A stretch of DNA of 64,000 bases from Salinimicrobium tongyeongense (GCF_026109735.1 NZ_CP069620.1:868001-932000); one strand, 5' to 3'. Positions 27,201 to 36,020 are shown, counted from the stretch's first letter. Notes: generated from the sequence alone by a model not told the origin. Numbers and translations: made by a program.

Positions 27201-27265
27201 TGAGAAAAACCGGAAACTGAAAAGAAAACAAAAACAACAAAAAGGCAGATTTTGCAATGTTTCAT
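24245..27265 (-). CDS. Large periplasmic TPR-repeat protein
   Basis: A 1006-residue exported protein (signal to about residue 22, VFFSVSGFSQQ). It is made almost wholly of tetratricopeptide repeats: many ALxxYxxGxYxxA-type units such as YDKAIPYLKEY, YESAISEFNKII and YSEAIPLLKRLEAEA. TPR arrays bind partners rather than act as enzymes. It precedes the barrel protein on the same strand (22-nt gap), so a scaffold or assembly role for that barrel is plausible. A TATCTTTG element lies 27 nt before the start. Confidence 0.85.
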   Translation of the reverse strand: MKHCKICLFVVFVFFSVSGFSQQSAIQTNALADYNRALELYNNGQYLAAQTLFDEVQDEVEDERVKANAAYYIANAAIRLNHPGADALMEDFVQRYPTSTKTNAAYLDVADYYFETGKYSLARKWYDTVDQRNLSKAEKERFNFNNGYAYFRANQYDEARDYLNRVKESRKYGSQAKYYLGFMAYEGDDYEQANALFEEVEDTERYEEDLSYFQADMNFKQGNFEKAIELGLEQLPRADRRDRSELNKIIGESYFNLGQYDKAIPYLKEYQGERGKWNNTDYYQLGYAYFQQGDYESAISEFNKIIDGKNAVAQNAYYHLAQSYLKTDKKQQALNAFKNASEMDFNAEIKADAALNYAKLSYEIGNSYASTPQVLMNYLEAYPNSPARDEINELLINSFITSKNYEEAMRLLKGNRNFQNNVVYQQVAFYRGLELYKEGNYREAEEYFDLALSERRDPRFTALATFWKAESDFNLRNFQDALVGYREFAGMSGAQGASEKENLDYNIGYAYFKQRDYDRAIEYFKRYANNTAHDRARRNDAFVRLGDSYFVNSTYWPAMEAYNSAIALNGSENDYAAFQKAISYGFVQRNETKVEALNEFLRKYPRSSYRDDAAYELGNTYVAMQNTSQGMQAYDRLIRDVPGSAFVPQALLKQGLIYYNNDQSAQALEKMKKVVANYPNSPEAIQAVSTARLIYVDMGRTDEYANWVKDLDFVEVTDVDLDNTTFESAEKQYQNNNISAAITALEKYLNSFPNGIHAVQANFYLGQLHFREGNKQKSIPYYKYVVQRSASEYLEQSLARLSEIYLENRNYSEAIPLLKRLEAEASFAQNTIFAQSNLMKSYLEEGSYSEAVAYAEKVLSNPDAETDAKNDAQVIIARAAMRTGNEDRAKRAYAEVQKSATGELAAEALYYDAYFKNKAGNYQASNDVVQRLARDYSGYKLYGAKGLVLMARNFYALGDAYQATYILDNVINNFAQFPEVVKEARQELARIKAEEAKTNASVETNN

Positions 27266-27464
27266 TCGTAGAGTTTATTTTGTTGATGATTCAAAGATAT
27301 AAGAAAGTCTAAGGTAATAACGCCTTTGAGCTAAGATAAATTATGCGTTATAGTTAAATGAAACCTAAAATTTAGTTGAAAAAAATTCAGCAGAAGAAAA
27401 GCAACTCAGGCTCTCATATTTACGTTCTCTTTCTTACTTTTACCTCTCTAAAATGTCAATTTTC

Positions 27465-28148
27465 ATGTCAAATACTGTTCTGTATCTAAAAGACGCTGCC
27501 ATCTATCAACGGGAGACCCTTATTCTTTCTGAAGTCAACATCGAGATTGAAAAAGGGGAATTTGTTTACCTTATTGGTAAGACCGGCACAGGAAAAAGTA
27601 GCTTCATGAAAACCCTGTATGGCGACCTGCCCCTTACCGAAGGGGAAGGAAACATTGTAGATTACGACCTGCGTACCCTGCGCGAAAAAGATATCCCCTT
27701 TCTCCGAAGAAAACTCGGAGTAGTGTTCCAGGATTTTAAGCTGCTGAATGACCGCAATGTGAATGACAATTTACTTTTTGTGCTCAAAGCTACTGGCTGG
27801 AAAGACAAAGCCGCCATGGATGCGAAAATTGAGGAAGTGCTCAAAAAGGTGGGAATGGGCACCAAAGGTTTTAAAAACCCCTACCAGTTATCGGGTGGGG
27901 AGCAGCAACGCATCGCCATTGCCCGTGCCCTCCTCAATGATCCCGAACTCATCCTGGCCGATGAGCCTACCGGAAACCTCGACCCACAAACTTCTGTGGA
28001 AGTCATGGAAGTACTGCAACAAATCTCCAAAAACGGGAAGACCATTCTCATGGCCACCCATGATTACGCCCTCCTGCTGAAGTACCCTTCAAAAACCCTG
28101 AAATGCGACGGACAAAAAGTATTCGAGGTGGTTCAAAAAACTGTATAA
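27465..28148 (+). CDS. ftsE: Cell-division ABC ATPase FtsE
   Basis: FtsE is the ATPase of the FtsEX complex, which controls peptidoglycan hydrolases at the septum. At 227 residues it has Walker [10 protein letters not shown], signature [15 protein letters not shown], Walker [13 protein letters not shown] and H-loop MATHD. The stretch [18 protein letters not shown] is typical of FtsE. FtsX is not adjacent, as is common in Bacteroidota. An in-frame Met lies 12 nt upstream. Confidence 0.85.
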   Translation: MSNTVLYLKDAAIYQRETLILSEVNIEIEKGEFVYLIGKTGTGKSSFMKTLYGDLPLTEGEGNIVDYDLRTLREKDIPFLRRKLGVVFQDFKLLNDRNVNDNLLFVLKATGWKDKAAMDAKIEEVLKKVGMGTKGFKNPYQLSGGEQQRIAIARALLNDPELILADEPTGNLDPQTSVEVMEVLQQISKNGKTILMATHDYALLLKYPSKTLKCDGQKVFEVVQKTV

Positions 28149-28280
28149 TTCAAGGTTTAAGGTTTAAGATTTTTGAATAATACAACCTAAACCTGTTCAT
28201 AATTGTTATGGCGTACGTAGAGCGACTGTAGTAATCCTTCTACTTTGAACCTTATGGTGCATTTTTAATTCACCTCGTTT

Positions 28281-28571
28281 TTATTTCCTCTTTTTTCTGG
28301 GATCCTGCCAGGTATTAAAAACAGAATATACAATTATCCTGTCCTCAATAATTTCGTAAACAACCAAAAATGGAAATCGTTTCAGGAAAGCTTCCCTATA
28401 GGGCTTTCTTTTCTGCGGAAAATGTTCAGGGTGAGAAGCAATTCTATTGAAATAAATATTTAAATGATCTAAAAATTCTTCCCCAAAGCCATATCGTTTT
28501 TCCTGATAGTACAGATAAACTTTCGCTATTTCAAGTGCTGCTTCTTCTTTTATTTCTAAATGAAACTCCAT
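28281..28571 (-). CDS. RelE/ParE-superfamily toxin
   Basis: A 96-residue protein with the family core: EAALEIAKVYLYYQEKRYGFGEEFLDHL, then RIASHPEHFPQK, and the final beta part FPFLVVYEIIEDRIIVYSVFNTWQDPRKKR. ParE-type proteins target gyrase, and RelE-type proteins cut mRNA on the ribosome; the sequence does not decide which. Its ATG directly follows the antitoxin stop. The spacing and order make a toxin-antitoxin pair the best reading. Confidence 0.82.
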   Translation of the reverse strand: MEFHLEIKEEAALEIAKVYLYYQEKRYGFGEEFLDHLNIYFNRIASHPEHFPQKRKPYREAFLKRFPFLVVYEIIEDRIIVYSVFNTWQDPRKKRK

Positions 28572-28808
28572 TTAGGAATTAGCTGACTTAATTTTTCGCT
28601 TTACTTCTTCCCAGGAAAGAGACTTACTTTCGCCTTTTAGATGCGCCTCTCTCCGTGAATCTAAAATTTGATAGTCACCCTCGTCAAGAATGGGCTCATT
28701 TGCTTCATTTTCATATGTTTCCGCTATAGCTTCAAGCATTTTTAGAAGCCTTACATCTGCTGTGTCAACATATTCTCTTACCTTATTTCTCAAATCTCCT
28801 GAAGTCAT
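28572..28808 (-). CDS. Antitoxin of a ParE/RelE-type pair
   Basis: A 78-residue acidic/basic protein immediately upstream of the toxin (stop and start abut). It has a helical N-terminal part (DLRNKVREYVDTADVRLLKMLEAIAETYE) and a C-terminal segment with LSWEEVKRKIKS, as in addiction-module antitoxins that bind the toxin with a loose tail. The DNA-binding fold is not clear. Its promoter should lie at 28809-28870. Confidence 0.75.
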   Translation of the reverse strand: MTSGDLRNKVREYVDTADVRLLKMLEAIAETYENEANEPILDEGDYQILDSRREAHLKGESKSLSWEEVKRKIKSANS

Positions 28809-28908
28809 AGCTTATTATTTTATATTAAAGTTACCACTTTTGTTACTTACTTATTATAAATGCTTCAGATTATGATGATTTAACACCTTCCAAAAATGCC
28901 ATTTTAAG

Positions 28909-28980
28909 AGGGAATATAAATTCGCACTTCTAAAATCGTACTTCGTAAGTCTAATTTCGCAAATCTACCTTCGTGCTTCT
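28909..28980. repeat. Degenerate tandem words (TCGnACTTCTAA)
   Basis: A 70-bp stretch reads as imperfect repeats of TTCGCACTTCTAA, TCGTACTTCGTAAG, TTTCGCAAATCT and TTCGTGCTTCTAA between the toxin-antitoxin pair and a small membrane gene. It is non-coding. A partial copy of the dispersed palindrome lies just left, at 28890-28907. Confidence 0.35.
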
Positions 28981-29245
28981 AACTTTCCTTCGGTTTAATA
29001 AAAAGATAATAGATGTTAATAAGAACAATAGCACCATTAGTTATAATAAGCGGCCAGGAATTCAGTAAAATTCCGTAGGCAACGAAGAACAAACATCCAA
29101 GGCTGTTGATGTACCTAAGGGTGGTTATATTTCTCATGAGGAAGGACAACAGCAGGAAGAAAGATGCCAGATACCCAACCCATTCAATATATGATATTCC
29201 TAATATTTCCATTTCTGAAGGAAGTTTAAGTTGAAAGTTTTTCAA
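28979..29245 (-). CDS. Small three-helix membrane protein (YgjV/SemiSWEET-like)
   Basis: An 88-residue protein with three hydrophobic helices (WVGYLASFFLLLSFLM, YINSLGCLFFVAYGILL, LIITNGAIVLINIYYLF). The NSLGCLFFVAYGILLNSWPL and TNGAIVLINIYYL words match the YgjV-type membrane family; the 3-helix size also resembles SemiSWEET sugar transporters. Residues 1-11 may be untranslated, since a Met at 29212 is also possible. It starts next to the typA terminator. Function is unproved. Confidence 0.62.
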   Translation of the reverse strand: MKNFQLKLPSEMEILGISYIEWVGYLASFFLLLSFLMRNITTLRYINSLGCLFFVAYGILLNSWPLIITNGAIVLINIYYLFIKPKES

Positions 29246-29284
29246 AAAAAAGGGCTGTCAAAAATTGTTTTTTTGACAGCCCTT
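29243..29284 (-). terminator. Terminator of typA
   Basis: A long near-perfect stem, AAGGGCTGTCAAAAA with TTTTTGACAGCCCTT, with an A8 run on the plus strand giving the T-tract for the minus strand. It lies 22 nt after the typA stop. Confidence 0.85.
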
Positions 29285-29305
29285 AAGATATAAATTTATT
29301 TCAGC

Positions 29306-31105
29306 TTAAACGATCTTATTCCTTTTTCGATCATTTTCGGTAAGGTAGATCTTTCTAAGGCGCAGGTGCTTTGGAGTTACCTCAACATATTCGTCTTTCT
29401 GGATATATTCCAAAGCCTCTTCCAGAGAGAATTTTATTGCCGGAACGATCTTCGCCTTATCATCGGCTCCCGAAGAGCGTACGTTTGAAAGCTTTTTAGT
29501 CTTGGTGATGTTCACTACCAGGTCATCCTGGCGAGAGTTCTCTCCAATTACCTGCCCTTCATAGATGTCTTCTCCCGGATCAACAAAGAACTTCCCTCTG
29601 TCCTGAAGTTTATCTATAGAGTAAGGAATGGCTTTCCCGGTTTCCATAGAAACCAACGAACCATTCTGTCTCTCGGGAATTCCTCCTTTTAGCGGCTGAT
29701 ATTCCTTGTAGCGGTGTGCCATAATGGCTTCTCCCGCCGTAGCAGTAAGTAACTGGTTTCTTAGCCCAATGATTCCACGGGAAGGGATCTGGAACTGGAT
29801 GGTCATCCTTTCCCCTTTTCCTTCCATGCTCAACATTTCCCCTTTTCTCATGGTCACCATCTCTACTGCTTTTCCCGAAACTTCTTCAGGAAGATCTATG
29901 GTCAGCTCTTCAACTGGCTCGCATTTCACACCATCAATTTCTTTGATGATCACCTGCGGCTGCCCAATTTGAAGTTCGTAACCTTCGCGGCGCATGGTCT
30001 CGATAAGCACCGATAAGTGAAGAACACCACGGCCAAAAACCATGAATTTATCGGCACTATCGGTCTCCTCTACCCTAAGGGCAAGGTTCTTTTCAAGCTC
30101 CTTCATAAGGCGCTCCTTAATATGTCTTGAGGTCACAAACTTTCCGTCTTTTCCGAAGAAAGGGGAATCGTTAATGGTGAAGAGCATACTCATTGTTGGC
30201 TCATCAATAGCGATGGTTTTTAGCCCTTCAGGATTTTCAAAATCGGCTACAGTGTCACCAATTTCAAATCCTTCAAGACCTACCAAAGCACAAATATCTC
30301 CTGCCTGCACCTCTTCCACTTTTCTACGGCCAAGGCCTTCAAAAGTGTGCAATTCTTTAATCCTTGTCTTTTTGACGCTCCCATCCCTTTTTACCAAAGC
30401 AACAGGCATACCTTCTTTTAAAATTCCGCGTTGAAGACGGCCAATGGCGATCCTTCCGGTAAAGGAAGAAAAGTCAAGAGAAGTGATCAACATTTGCGGA
30501 GAACCGGCTTCTATTTTTGGAGACGGGACATGTTCAATAACCATATCCAAAAGCGGTTCAATGCTATCGGTTGGGTTCTTCCAGTCGTCGCTCATCCAGT
30601 TATTCTTGGCAGAGCCATACACTGAAGGAAAATCAAGCTGCCATTCTTCGGCACCCAGTTCAAACATGAGATCAAATACCTTTTCATGCACTTCTTCGGG
30701 CGTACAGTTTTCCTTATCAACTTTATTAATTACCACACATGGCTTTAAACCAAGGTCAATGGCTTTTTGAAGCACAAAACGGGTTTGCGGCATAGGGCCT
30801 TCAAAGGCATCAACCAAAAGCAGCACCCCATCGGCCATGTTCAATACCCTTTCAACCTCTCCCCCAAAGTCGGCGTGACCGGGAGTATCGATGATATTGA
30901 TCTTTGTATCCTTGTAAACTACAGATACGTTTTTGGAAGTAATAGTGATGCCCCGCTCCCTTTCAAGGTCATTGTTGTCCAGGATAAGATCTCCGGTGTT
31001 TTCGTTTTCCCTGAAAAGTCTGCAGTGGTACATAATTTTGTCCACCAATGTAGTTTTTCCATGGTCAACGTGTGCGATGATCGCGATATTCTTGATAGCT
31101 GTCAT
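29306..31105 (-). CDS. typA: Translational GTPase TypA/BipA
   Basis: TypA binds ribosomes and is needed under stress or low temperature in many bacteria. It is 599 residues with G1 [13 protein letters not shown], switch [11 protein letters not shown]3 [15 protein letters not shown] and G4 NKVDKE. Elongation-factor-like domains follow, with [22 protein letters not shown] and the C-terminal [18 protein letters not shown] region. It is a single gene with its own terminator. Confidence 0.96.
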   Translation of the reverse strand: MTAIKNIAIIAHVDHGKTTLVDKIMYHCRLFRENENTGDLILDNNDLERERGITITSKNVSVVYKDTKINIIDTPGHADFGGEVERVLNMADGVLLLVDAFEGPMPQTRFVLQKAIDLGLKPCVVINKVDKENCTPEEVHEKVFDLMFELGAEEWQLDFPSVYGSAKNNWMSDDWKNPTDSIEPLLDMVIEHVPSPKIEAGSPQMLITSLDFSSFTGRIAIGRLQRGILKEGMPVALVKRDGSVKKTRIKELHTFEGLGRRKVEEVQAGDICALVGLEGFEIGDTVADFENPEGLKTIAIDEPTMSMLFTINDSPFFGKDGKFVTSRHIKERLMKELEKNLALRVEETDSADKFMVFGRGVLHLSVLIETMRREGYELQIGQPQVIIKEIDGVKCEPVEELTIDLPEEVSGKAVEMVTMRKGEMLSMEGKGERMTIQFQIPSRGIIGLRNQLLTATAGEAIMAHRYKEYQPLKGGIPERQNGSLVSMETGKAIPYSIDKLQDRGKFFVDPGEDIYEGQVIGENSRQDDLVVNITKTKKLSNVRSSGADDKAKIVPAIKFSLEEALEYIQKDEYVEVTPKHLRLRKIYLTENDRKRNKIV

Positions 31106-31409
31106 ATAAACGCCTGATTTTTAAAGGCTGCAAAGGTACGTTTATTTTTTCCATTTAAAACAGCAAGACTTTGAATAAAATTTTTATTTCAAATAAACAT
31201 AAGTACCTGTAGTTAAGAATGATAGCATATAATTTAAACCTGAAAGGTGAATAAATGGTTCAAAAAAGCTTCAACAAATACCTGCAACCTGCCTTAAAAC
31301 TGAGCTTTCTCATATTTTAAGAATCTGAAATTCCTTTTGCGCTTACAAATGCTTAAATTTAAGTAATTAATATTCAGTGTATTAAACAATTCAACTTAAA
31401 ATAACAGCT
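31106..31409. other. Intergenic spacer, typA / secreted protein
   Basis: A divergent 304-bp spacer. A TACCTTTG element (31138-31131, minus strand) is a possible typA -7 box, though no TTG lies at the normal distance. No ORF, hairpin or repeat was found. Confidence 0.4.
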
Positions 31410-32006
31410 ATGAGAACGAACCTAAGAATGAAGAAGCGATTGCTGTTGTGCCTGTGCTTTCTTTTGGGAATTGCCAATGCACAGCTTAGCATGGGGCAGG
31501 TAGATGGCAGGCCAAGCCTTGACTTTCCAATGCAGGACGAGTTGATAAAGACGGCCAAAGAGACTGTGAAAGCCTATGAGACCGGGAACTGGGAAAACCT
31601 TCGGAAAAACACTACTGAAAATGCCATTTTTCACAACCTGGGCAGCTATGACAGCCTCACGCTCGACCAAACCATAAAGTACTGGAAAAAAGGCCGGGAA
31701 TCGGCTACTCCTGTACTGGCTGAAGACGGGGTGTGGCTGGGAGTAGCTATTCCCGAAGGGGCCAGGAAAGGCAACTGGGTTTTGCACTGGGGCACCAACA
31801 GCCTTAGCTACCCAAATGGCGAAACCATTAGCTTTCCATATCATGTAGCACTCAAATTCGAGGAAAATAAGGTAGATGCGGCTCATTTCTACTATGACAA
31901 CAACAGGATTATAAGGGCTCTGGGTTATGAAATCCAGCCGCCATTTGAGGAAGAAGAGAACGAAGATCCTTCCGCAGAAGCAGACGAAAATAAAAATGGG
32001 TCCTAA
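31410..32006 (+). CDS. Secreted SnoaL/NTF2-like protein
   Basis: A 198-residue exported protein; the signal is MKKRLLLCLCFLLGIANA, if translation starts at the second Met, 18 nt in. The middle part has the NTF2/SnoaL pattern: a helical start LIKTAKETVKAYETGNWENLRKNTTENAIFHNLG, then strands with GNWVLHWGTNS and KVDAAHFYYDNNRI. The tail is acidic (EEEENEDPSAEADENKNGS). Such folds bind small ligands; function is unknown. kdsA starts 57 nt downstream. Confidence 0.65.
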   Translation: MRTNLRMKKRLLLCLCFLLGIANAQLSMGQVDGRPSLDFPMQDELIKTAKETVKAYETGNWENLRKNTTENAIFHNLGSYDSLTLDQTIKYWKKGRESATPVLAEDGVWLGVAIPEGARKGNWVLHWGTNSLSYPNGETISFPYHVALKFEENKVDAAHFYYDNNRIIRALGYEIQPPFEEEENEDPSAEADENKNGS

Positions 32007-32039
32007 AAAAGGCATTTCGGCATAACGTTTCAAAAAAGG

Positions 32040-32047
32040 TATCTTTG
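32040..32047 (+). promoter_or_regulatory. Possible kdsA -7 element
   Basis: TATCTTTG lies 17 nt before the kdsA ATG and matches TAnnTTTG. No good TTG is placed at -33, so it is a weak call. Confidence 0.3.
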
Positions 32048-32063
32048 CTTTAAAATTTTTTCT

Positions 32064-32882
32064 ATGCAACTCGATAAGATACCTCTGATAAAGCACAGCG
32101 ACTCCGGGAATTTTTTCCTGCTCGCCGGCCCCTGCGCCATTGAAGGAGAAGATATGGCTTTGCGTATTGCCGAAACTATTGTGGGCATTACCGATAAACT
32201 TCAAATCCCCTATATATTTAAAGGTTCCTTTAAAAAAGCCAATCGCAGCCGGATTGACAGCTTTACCGGAATTGGAGATGAAAAGGCCTTAAAAATTCTT
32301 CGGAAGGTTTCTGAAACTTTTGGCGTTCCCACAGTCACCGACATTCACGAGCGCGAAGATGCTACTTTGGCGGCAGAATATGTAGATGTACTTCAAATTC
32401 CCGCATTTTTGGTCCGCCAAACCGATTTGGTGGTGGCGGCCGCCGAGACAGGCAAAGTCGTGAACCTTAAGAAAGGCCAATTTATGAGCCCCGAAAGCAT
32501 GAAACACGCGGTAAATAAAGTGGAGGATTGCAATAACGAACAGGTGATGGTGACCGACAGAGGAACCATGTTTGGCTACCAGGACATGATCGTGGATTTC
32601 CGCGGAATTCCTACCATGCGCCAGTTCGCACCAACTGTACTTGATGTAACGCATTCTTTGCAACAGCCCAACCAGAGCAGCGGTGTTACCGGCGGAAGGC
32701 CAGATATGATCGAAACCATTGCCCGCGCTGGAATTGCTACCGGAGCCGACGGAATTTTTATCGAAACCCACTTCGACCCTGCCAACGCAAAGAGTGACGG
32801 GGCAAATATGCTTGATATTCAGTATTTAGAGAGATTATTAAGCAACCTTACAGCGATTAGAAAGACTATAAATTCTTTTTAA
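32064..32882 (+). CDS. kdsA: 3-deoxy-8-phosphooctulonate synthase
   Basis: KdsA joins phosphoenolpyruvate and arabinose-5-phosphate to make KDO-8-phosphate for lipopolysaccharide. It is 272 residues with the family words LAGPCAIEGEDMALRIAE, YIFKGSFKKANRSRIDSFTG, VTDIHEREDA, LKKGQFMSP, TDRGTMFGY and FIETHFDPANAKSDGANM. This indicates a Gram-negative envelope with LPS. A strong terminator follows. Confidence 0.96.
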   Translation: MQLDKIPLIKHSDSGNFFLLAGPCAIEGEDMALRIAETIVGITDKLQIPYIFKGSFKKANRSRIDSFTGIGDEKALKILRKVSETFGVPTVTDIHEREDATLAAEYVDVLQIPAFLVRQTDLVVAAAETGKVVNLKKGQFMSPESMKHAVNKVEDCNNEQVMVTDRGTMFGYQDMIVDFRGIPTMRQFAPTVLDVTHSLQQPNQSSGVTGGRPDMIETIARAGIATGADGIFIETHFDPANAKSDGANMLDIQYLERLLSNLTAIRKTINSF

Positions 32883-32890
32883 GATTAACC

Positions 32891-32932
32891 TCGTCGCGGA
32901 TTATAAATCCGCGCCATCTAAGAGATACTTTA
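32891..32932. repeat. REP-like palindromic repeat, copy 1
   Basis: CGCGGATTATAAATCCGCG forms a short palindrome followed by CCATCTAAGAGATACTTT. A diverged copy lies at 33041-33082 (ACCGATTAAAAATCCGCGCCATC). They look like REP-type repeats beside terminators. Confidence 0.5.
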
Positions 32933-32968
32933 GACCTCACAGGTTTCAAAAACCTGTGAGGTCTTTTA
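32932..32968 (+). terminator. Terminator of kdsA
   Basis: AGACCTCACAGGTT and AACCTGTGAGGTCT make a 14-bp stem with a 5-nt loop, then TTTATT. It lies 50 nt after the kdsA stop. Confidence 0.85.
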
Positions 32969-33040
32969 TTTAACACCTCTTATTATTCTTTCGGTTTCCC
33001 GATTAAGAATTGGGCGATTTCAATTCTTTAGTACATGAAG

Positions 33041-33082
33041 TCGGCACCGATTAAAAATCCGCGCCATCGGGGGAGACCTTTG
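33041..33082. repeat. REP-like palindromic repeat, copy 2
   Basis: ACCGATTAAAAATCCGCGCCATCGGGGGAGACCTTT aligns with copy 1 at 32891 in the shared AATCCGCGCCATC core and in GAGA(T/C)(A/C)(C/T)TT. The palindrome arms have decayed. Confidence 0.4.
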
Positions 33083-33095
33083 GATTTATAAAATA

Positions 33096-33127
33096 AAAAC
33101 CCCGCTCCTTTATAGAAGCGGGGTTTT
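33096..33127. terminator. Terminator of nrdJ (works on both strands)
   Basis: AAAACCCCGCT and AGCGGGGTTTT form an 11-bp stem with A/T runs at both ends. On the minus strand it follows the nrdJ stop by 29 nt. Confidence 0.85.
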
Positions 33128-33155
33128 CCTATTTACCGGGGGACAAAATTAAATT

Positions 33156-35711
33156 TTAACCACACTTGGAGTAGCCACAGCTCTTACAAACCAGGCAGCC
33201 TTCAGAAAAAATAATTCCTTCAGGATCTCCACACTCGGCACATTCTTTATCGGCGGCAGGAGTGCCGTCGGGTACAAACTGCTTAAGGGCACGAACCACA
33301 CCGGCTTTCCAGGTGTTGATGCTTTCATCGAGCAGGTTCAGGTTATTAATAAGATCTACCACATATGGGATTGGCATTCCGTGGCGAAGCACACCCGAGA
33401 TAAGCTTCGCATAGTTCCAGTATTCTTCATTAAACGATCTTGACAATCCTTCAATAGTCACTTTATAACCATGCTTATCGCAGAACTGGAAGTCGTATCT
33501 TGAATTCCCGTCTTCATCCCTGTTCTTGATCACATAGCCTTTATCTACCCAGTTTGGCAGGTTGAAAACATCTTCCATTTTACCGGTGAAGATCTCGTAA
33601 GGACGATCATTCAGAATTCCGACAACGGCAAGCCATTTTTCACTTTCGTTATTGAAACGAATGATCCTGGATTCAAGTTTCTTCGGGCGTTTTGGTGCAT
33701 AGGTTTCAGCAAATACATTTTGAACATCCGATTTTTTATCTTTTTTATCTTCCGAAGAGACTAAAATTCCGCTGCGGGAACCGTCGCGATAAACCGTAAT
33801 TCCTTTAAGGCCTTTTCTCCATGATTCAATATAGATATCGCTCACTTTCTCCTGACTCACATCGGTAGGAAGGTTGATGGTCGAGCTGATGGAGTGCGTG
33901 GTGTATTTCTGAACCAGCGCCTGCATCTCCACACGCTTTTGCCAGTTAATTTCTGAAGCAGTGGCACCGGCATATGGGCTTTCCTCTATGGCTTCTTTTC
34001 CTGAAGCATCCATCCAGGTTTTCACTTTTGGATGGTAAACCGTAAATTCTTCAAAAGCATCTCCTGTATCATCAACAAAAGCAACTTTCGCCTTGTTTTC
34101 AGAAGCATTTACTTTTCTTCTTCTTTTGTAAGACAGCATGAAAACAGGTTCGATTCCCGAAGAAGTTTGCGCCAGCATACTCAAACTACCTGTTGGGGCC
34201 ACGGTGCTAATGGAGATGTTCCTTCTTCCATGCTGCATCATACGGCTGTACTGCGCAGGGAATTCCCTCTTCATCATTTGTATGAAATCTGACTTTTCTT
34301 CAACTGCAGGATCGAATACTTTGAAGGGTTCTCTGGTGATCGCCATGTCAATACTACTGTCAAACTCTCCTTTTAGTTTTGTTTGCATGATCTCGTCAAC
34401 CACTTCAAGGGCTTCATCGGTATCGAATTTTACGCCCAGGGCGGCAACAGCATCGGCAAGGGCGGTGAAGCCAAGGCCGGTACGCCTTCCGTTTTTGCCA
34501 TTTTCGGCAAGTAACTTCCAGGTATCGATCTCATTCTTCTTGATAAAGTCTGGCTCTTCATCTTGGTTTATTTTCGCAAGGATTTTATCTACGGCCTCCA
34601 GCTCAAGGTCTACAAGATCATCCATCAAACGCTGGGTTTCATAGATCACTTTATAGAACTTCTCATGATTGAAAGAAGCATTTTCGGTAAATGGGTTGTC
34701 TACAAAATTGTAGAGGTTCACAGCGATCAATCGGCAGGAATCCCCTCCCTGCATAGCGATCTCTGAACATGGGTTTGTAGAGCTGTTTTTGAAGCCGGGA
34801 TAAAAAGACGAGGTTGAATAAGTGTGCTGCTTATCCCAGAAGATCAATCCGGGTTCGGCGGTGTTGTGCGCACATTTTATAATGGTATCCCAAAGTTCTT
34901 TGGCCCTTACTTTTTTGGTGTATTTAGGATCTGGGCTGTCAATTGGCCAGCGCAGGGTAAAATCGGCATCATCGGTCACTGCTTTCATGAATTCATCTGA
35001 AAGCCTCAGAGAAATGTTTGCCCCGGTTACCTTTTTAAGATCCTGCTTAATGGTAATGAAATCTTCAACATCGGGGTGTGCCACATCAATGGTAAGCATC
35101 AAAGCTCCGCGACGGCCATTTTGCGCTACTTCCCTGGTGGTGTTAGAGAACCGTTCCATAAAGGAAACTGCCCCGGTAGTGGTTCCGGCTGCATTTGAAA
35201 CCTGTGCATTCTTGGGGCGCAGGCCAGAAAGGTCAACTCCTACCCCACAACGCCTTTTGAATAATTGCACCAGTTGCTGGTCTGTGTGAAGAATTCCGCC
35301 GTAAGAATCATAGACCGGTGGCACCACAACACAGTTAGACAAAGATGCTATCATCTGGTCATTCCCAAGGGCCGCCATGACACTACCCTGCGGAATGCTG
35401 TATTTAAAATCTTTAAAAAGCTGAAAAATTCGCTCTTCACTCAGGAATTCCCTTGTCTTTCCATATTCCGAAAGATTTTCCTTTCCCGCTGCACGATCGG
35501 CATATTTTGCCTCCATTCGGGCAAATTCCCTCGCCATCCTCCTGTGCATATCATCGGGTGTCAATTCAAAAAATTTTCCTGTTTTGTCTTTTACTGCATA
35601 CTTATTTATCCAGGTAGTGGCTGCAAGCTCGTCATTTTTAAAATATTTTAAACATGCTTGCAGTACCTCATCATAGGTATAAGTCTGGGTACTAAATAAT
35701 TCTTCAACCAT
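33156..35711 (-). CDS. nrdJ: Adenosylcobalamin-dependent ribonucleotide reductase (class II)
   Basis: Makes deoxyribonucleotides with coenzyme B12, so it needs no oxygen for radical generation. It is 851 residues. The catalytic barrel has SLSNCVVVPPVYDSYGG (substrate Cys), RRCGVGVDLSGLRP, the radical-Cys/Glu motif NPCSEIAMQGGDSC (about residues 315-328) and PTGSLSMLAQTSSGIEPVF. The C-terminus carries a zinc-ribbon-like CAECGDPEGII...CLVCKSCGYSKCG, typical of this NrdJ type, with the final Cys pair for thioredoxin-type reduction. This implies a cobalamin supply; the BtuB-like receptor at 49194 could provide it. The N-terminal ATP-cone seems short. Confidence 0.95.
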   Translation of the reverse strand: MVEELFSTQTYTYDEVLQACLKYFKNDELAATTWINKYAVKDKTGKFFELTPDDMHRRMAREFARMEAKYADRAAGKENLSEYGKTREFLSEERIFQLFKDFKYSIPQGSVMAALGNDQMIASLSNCVVVPPVYDSYGGILHTDQQLVQLFKRRCGVGVDLSGLRPKNAQVSNAAGTTTGAVSFMERFSNTTREVAQNGRRGALMLTIDVAHPDVEDFITIKQDLKKVTGANISLRLSDEFMKAVTDDADFTLRWPIDSPDPKYTKKVRAKELWDTIIKCAHNTAEPGLIFWDKQHTYSTSSFYPGFKNSSTNPCSEIAMQGGDSCRLIAVNLYNFVDNPFTENASFNHEKFYKVIYETQRLMDDLVDLELEAVDKILAKINQDEEPDFIKKNEIDTWKLLAENGKNGRRTGLGFTALADAVAALGVKFDTDEALEVVDEIMQTKLKGEFDSSIDMAITREPFKVFDPAVEEKSDFIQMMKREFPAQYSRMMQHGRRNISISTVAPTGSLSMLAQTSSGIEPVFMLSYKRRRKVNASENKAKVAFVDDTGDAFEEFTVYHPKVKTWMDASGKEAIEESPYAGATASEINWQKRVEMQALVQKYTTHSISSTINLPTDVSQEKVSDIYIESWRKGLKGITVYRDGSRSGILVSSEDKKDKKSDVQNVFAETYAPKRPKKLESRIIRFNNESEKWLAVVGILNDRPYEIFTGKMEDVFNLPNWVDKGYVIKNRDEDGNSRYDFQFCDKHGYKVTIEGLSRSFNEEYWNYAKLISGVLRHGMPIPYVVDLINNLNLLDESINTWKAGVVRALKQFVPDGTPAADKECAECGDPEGIIFSEGCLVCKSCGYSKCG

Positions 35712-36020
35712 GGCCGTTTGTTTTTGTTTTAACTTGAAAGAGGAGTAAAGTTATTTTAATTCATCAGTTTTAAAAGAGGGCCGGCAGCTTTCTTATTAAC
35801 TAAAGACTGTTGAAAAAATTTTTGAGATTTTTTCTGAAATCTGGCATTTCCTTTCAGCCCTTGCCACATCTAATTTTGTCCCATTTTCTTCTTCAGTTTT
35901 CACATAAAAAAATATTAACAATAAGACTAAAATTTATTTTAAACTCTTGTTAAGTAACTGTGGCATAAGCGCTTTTTGATCTACCTTCAAGTACTAACCA
36001 TCTTAAAAAAAGAATAAATT
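35712..36020. other. Intergenic spacer, nrdJ / mechanosensitive channel
   Basis: A 309-bp divergent, AT-rich spacer with an imperfect A/T hairpin near 35815-35840. I find no cobalamin-riboswitch-like B12 box, no TAnnTTTG with a matched TTG, and no ORF. Confidence 0.4.

Noticed and set aside
29243-29284. TCAAAAATTGTTTTTTTGACAG-like sequence as another palindrome copy
   Set aside because: It lacks the ATGNCAT centre and is fully explained as the typA terminator.
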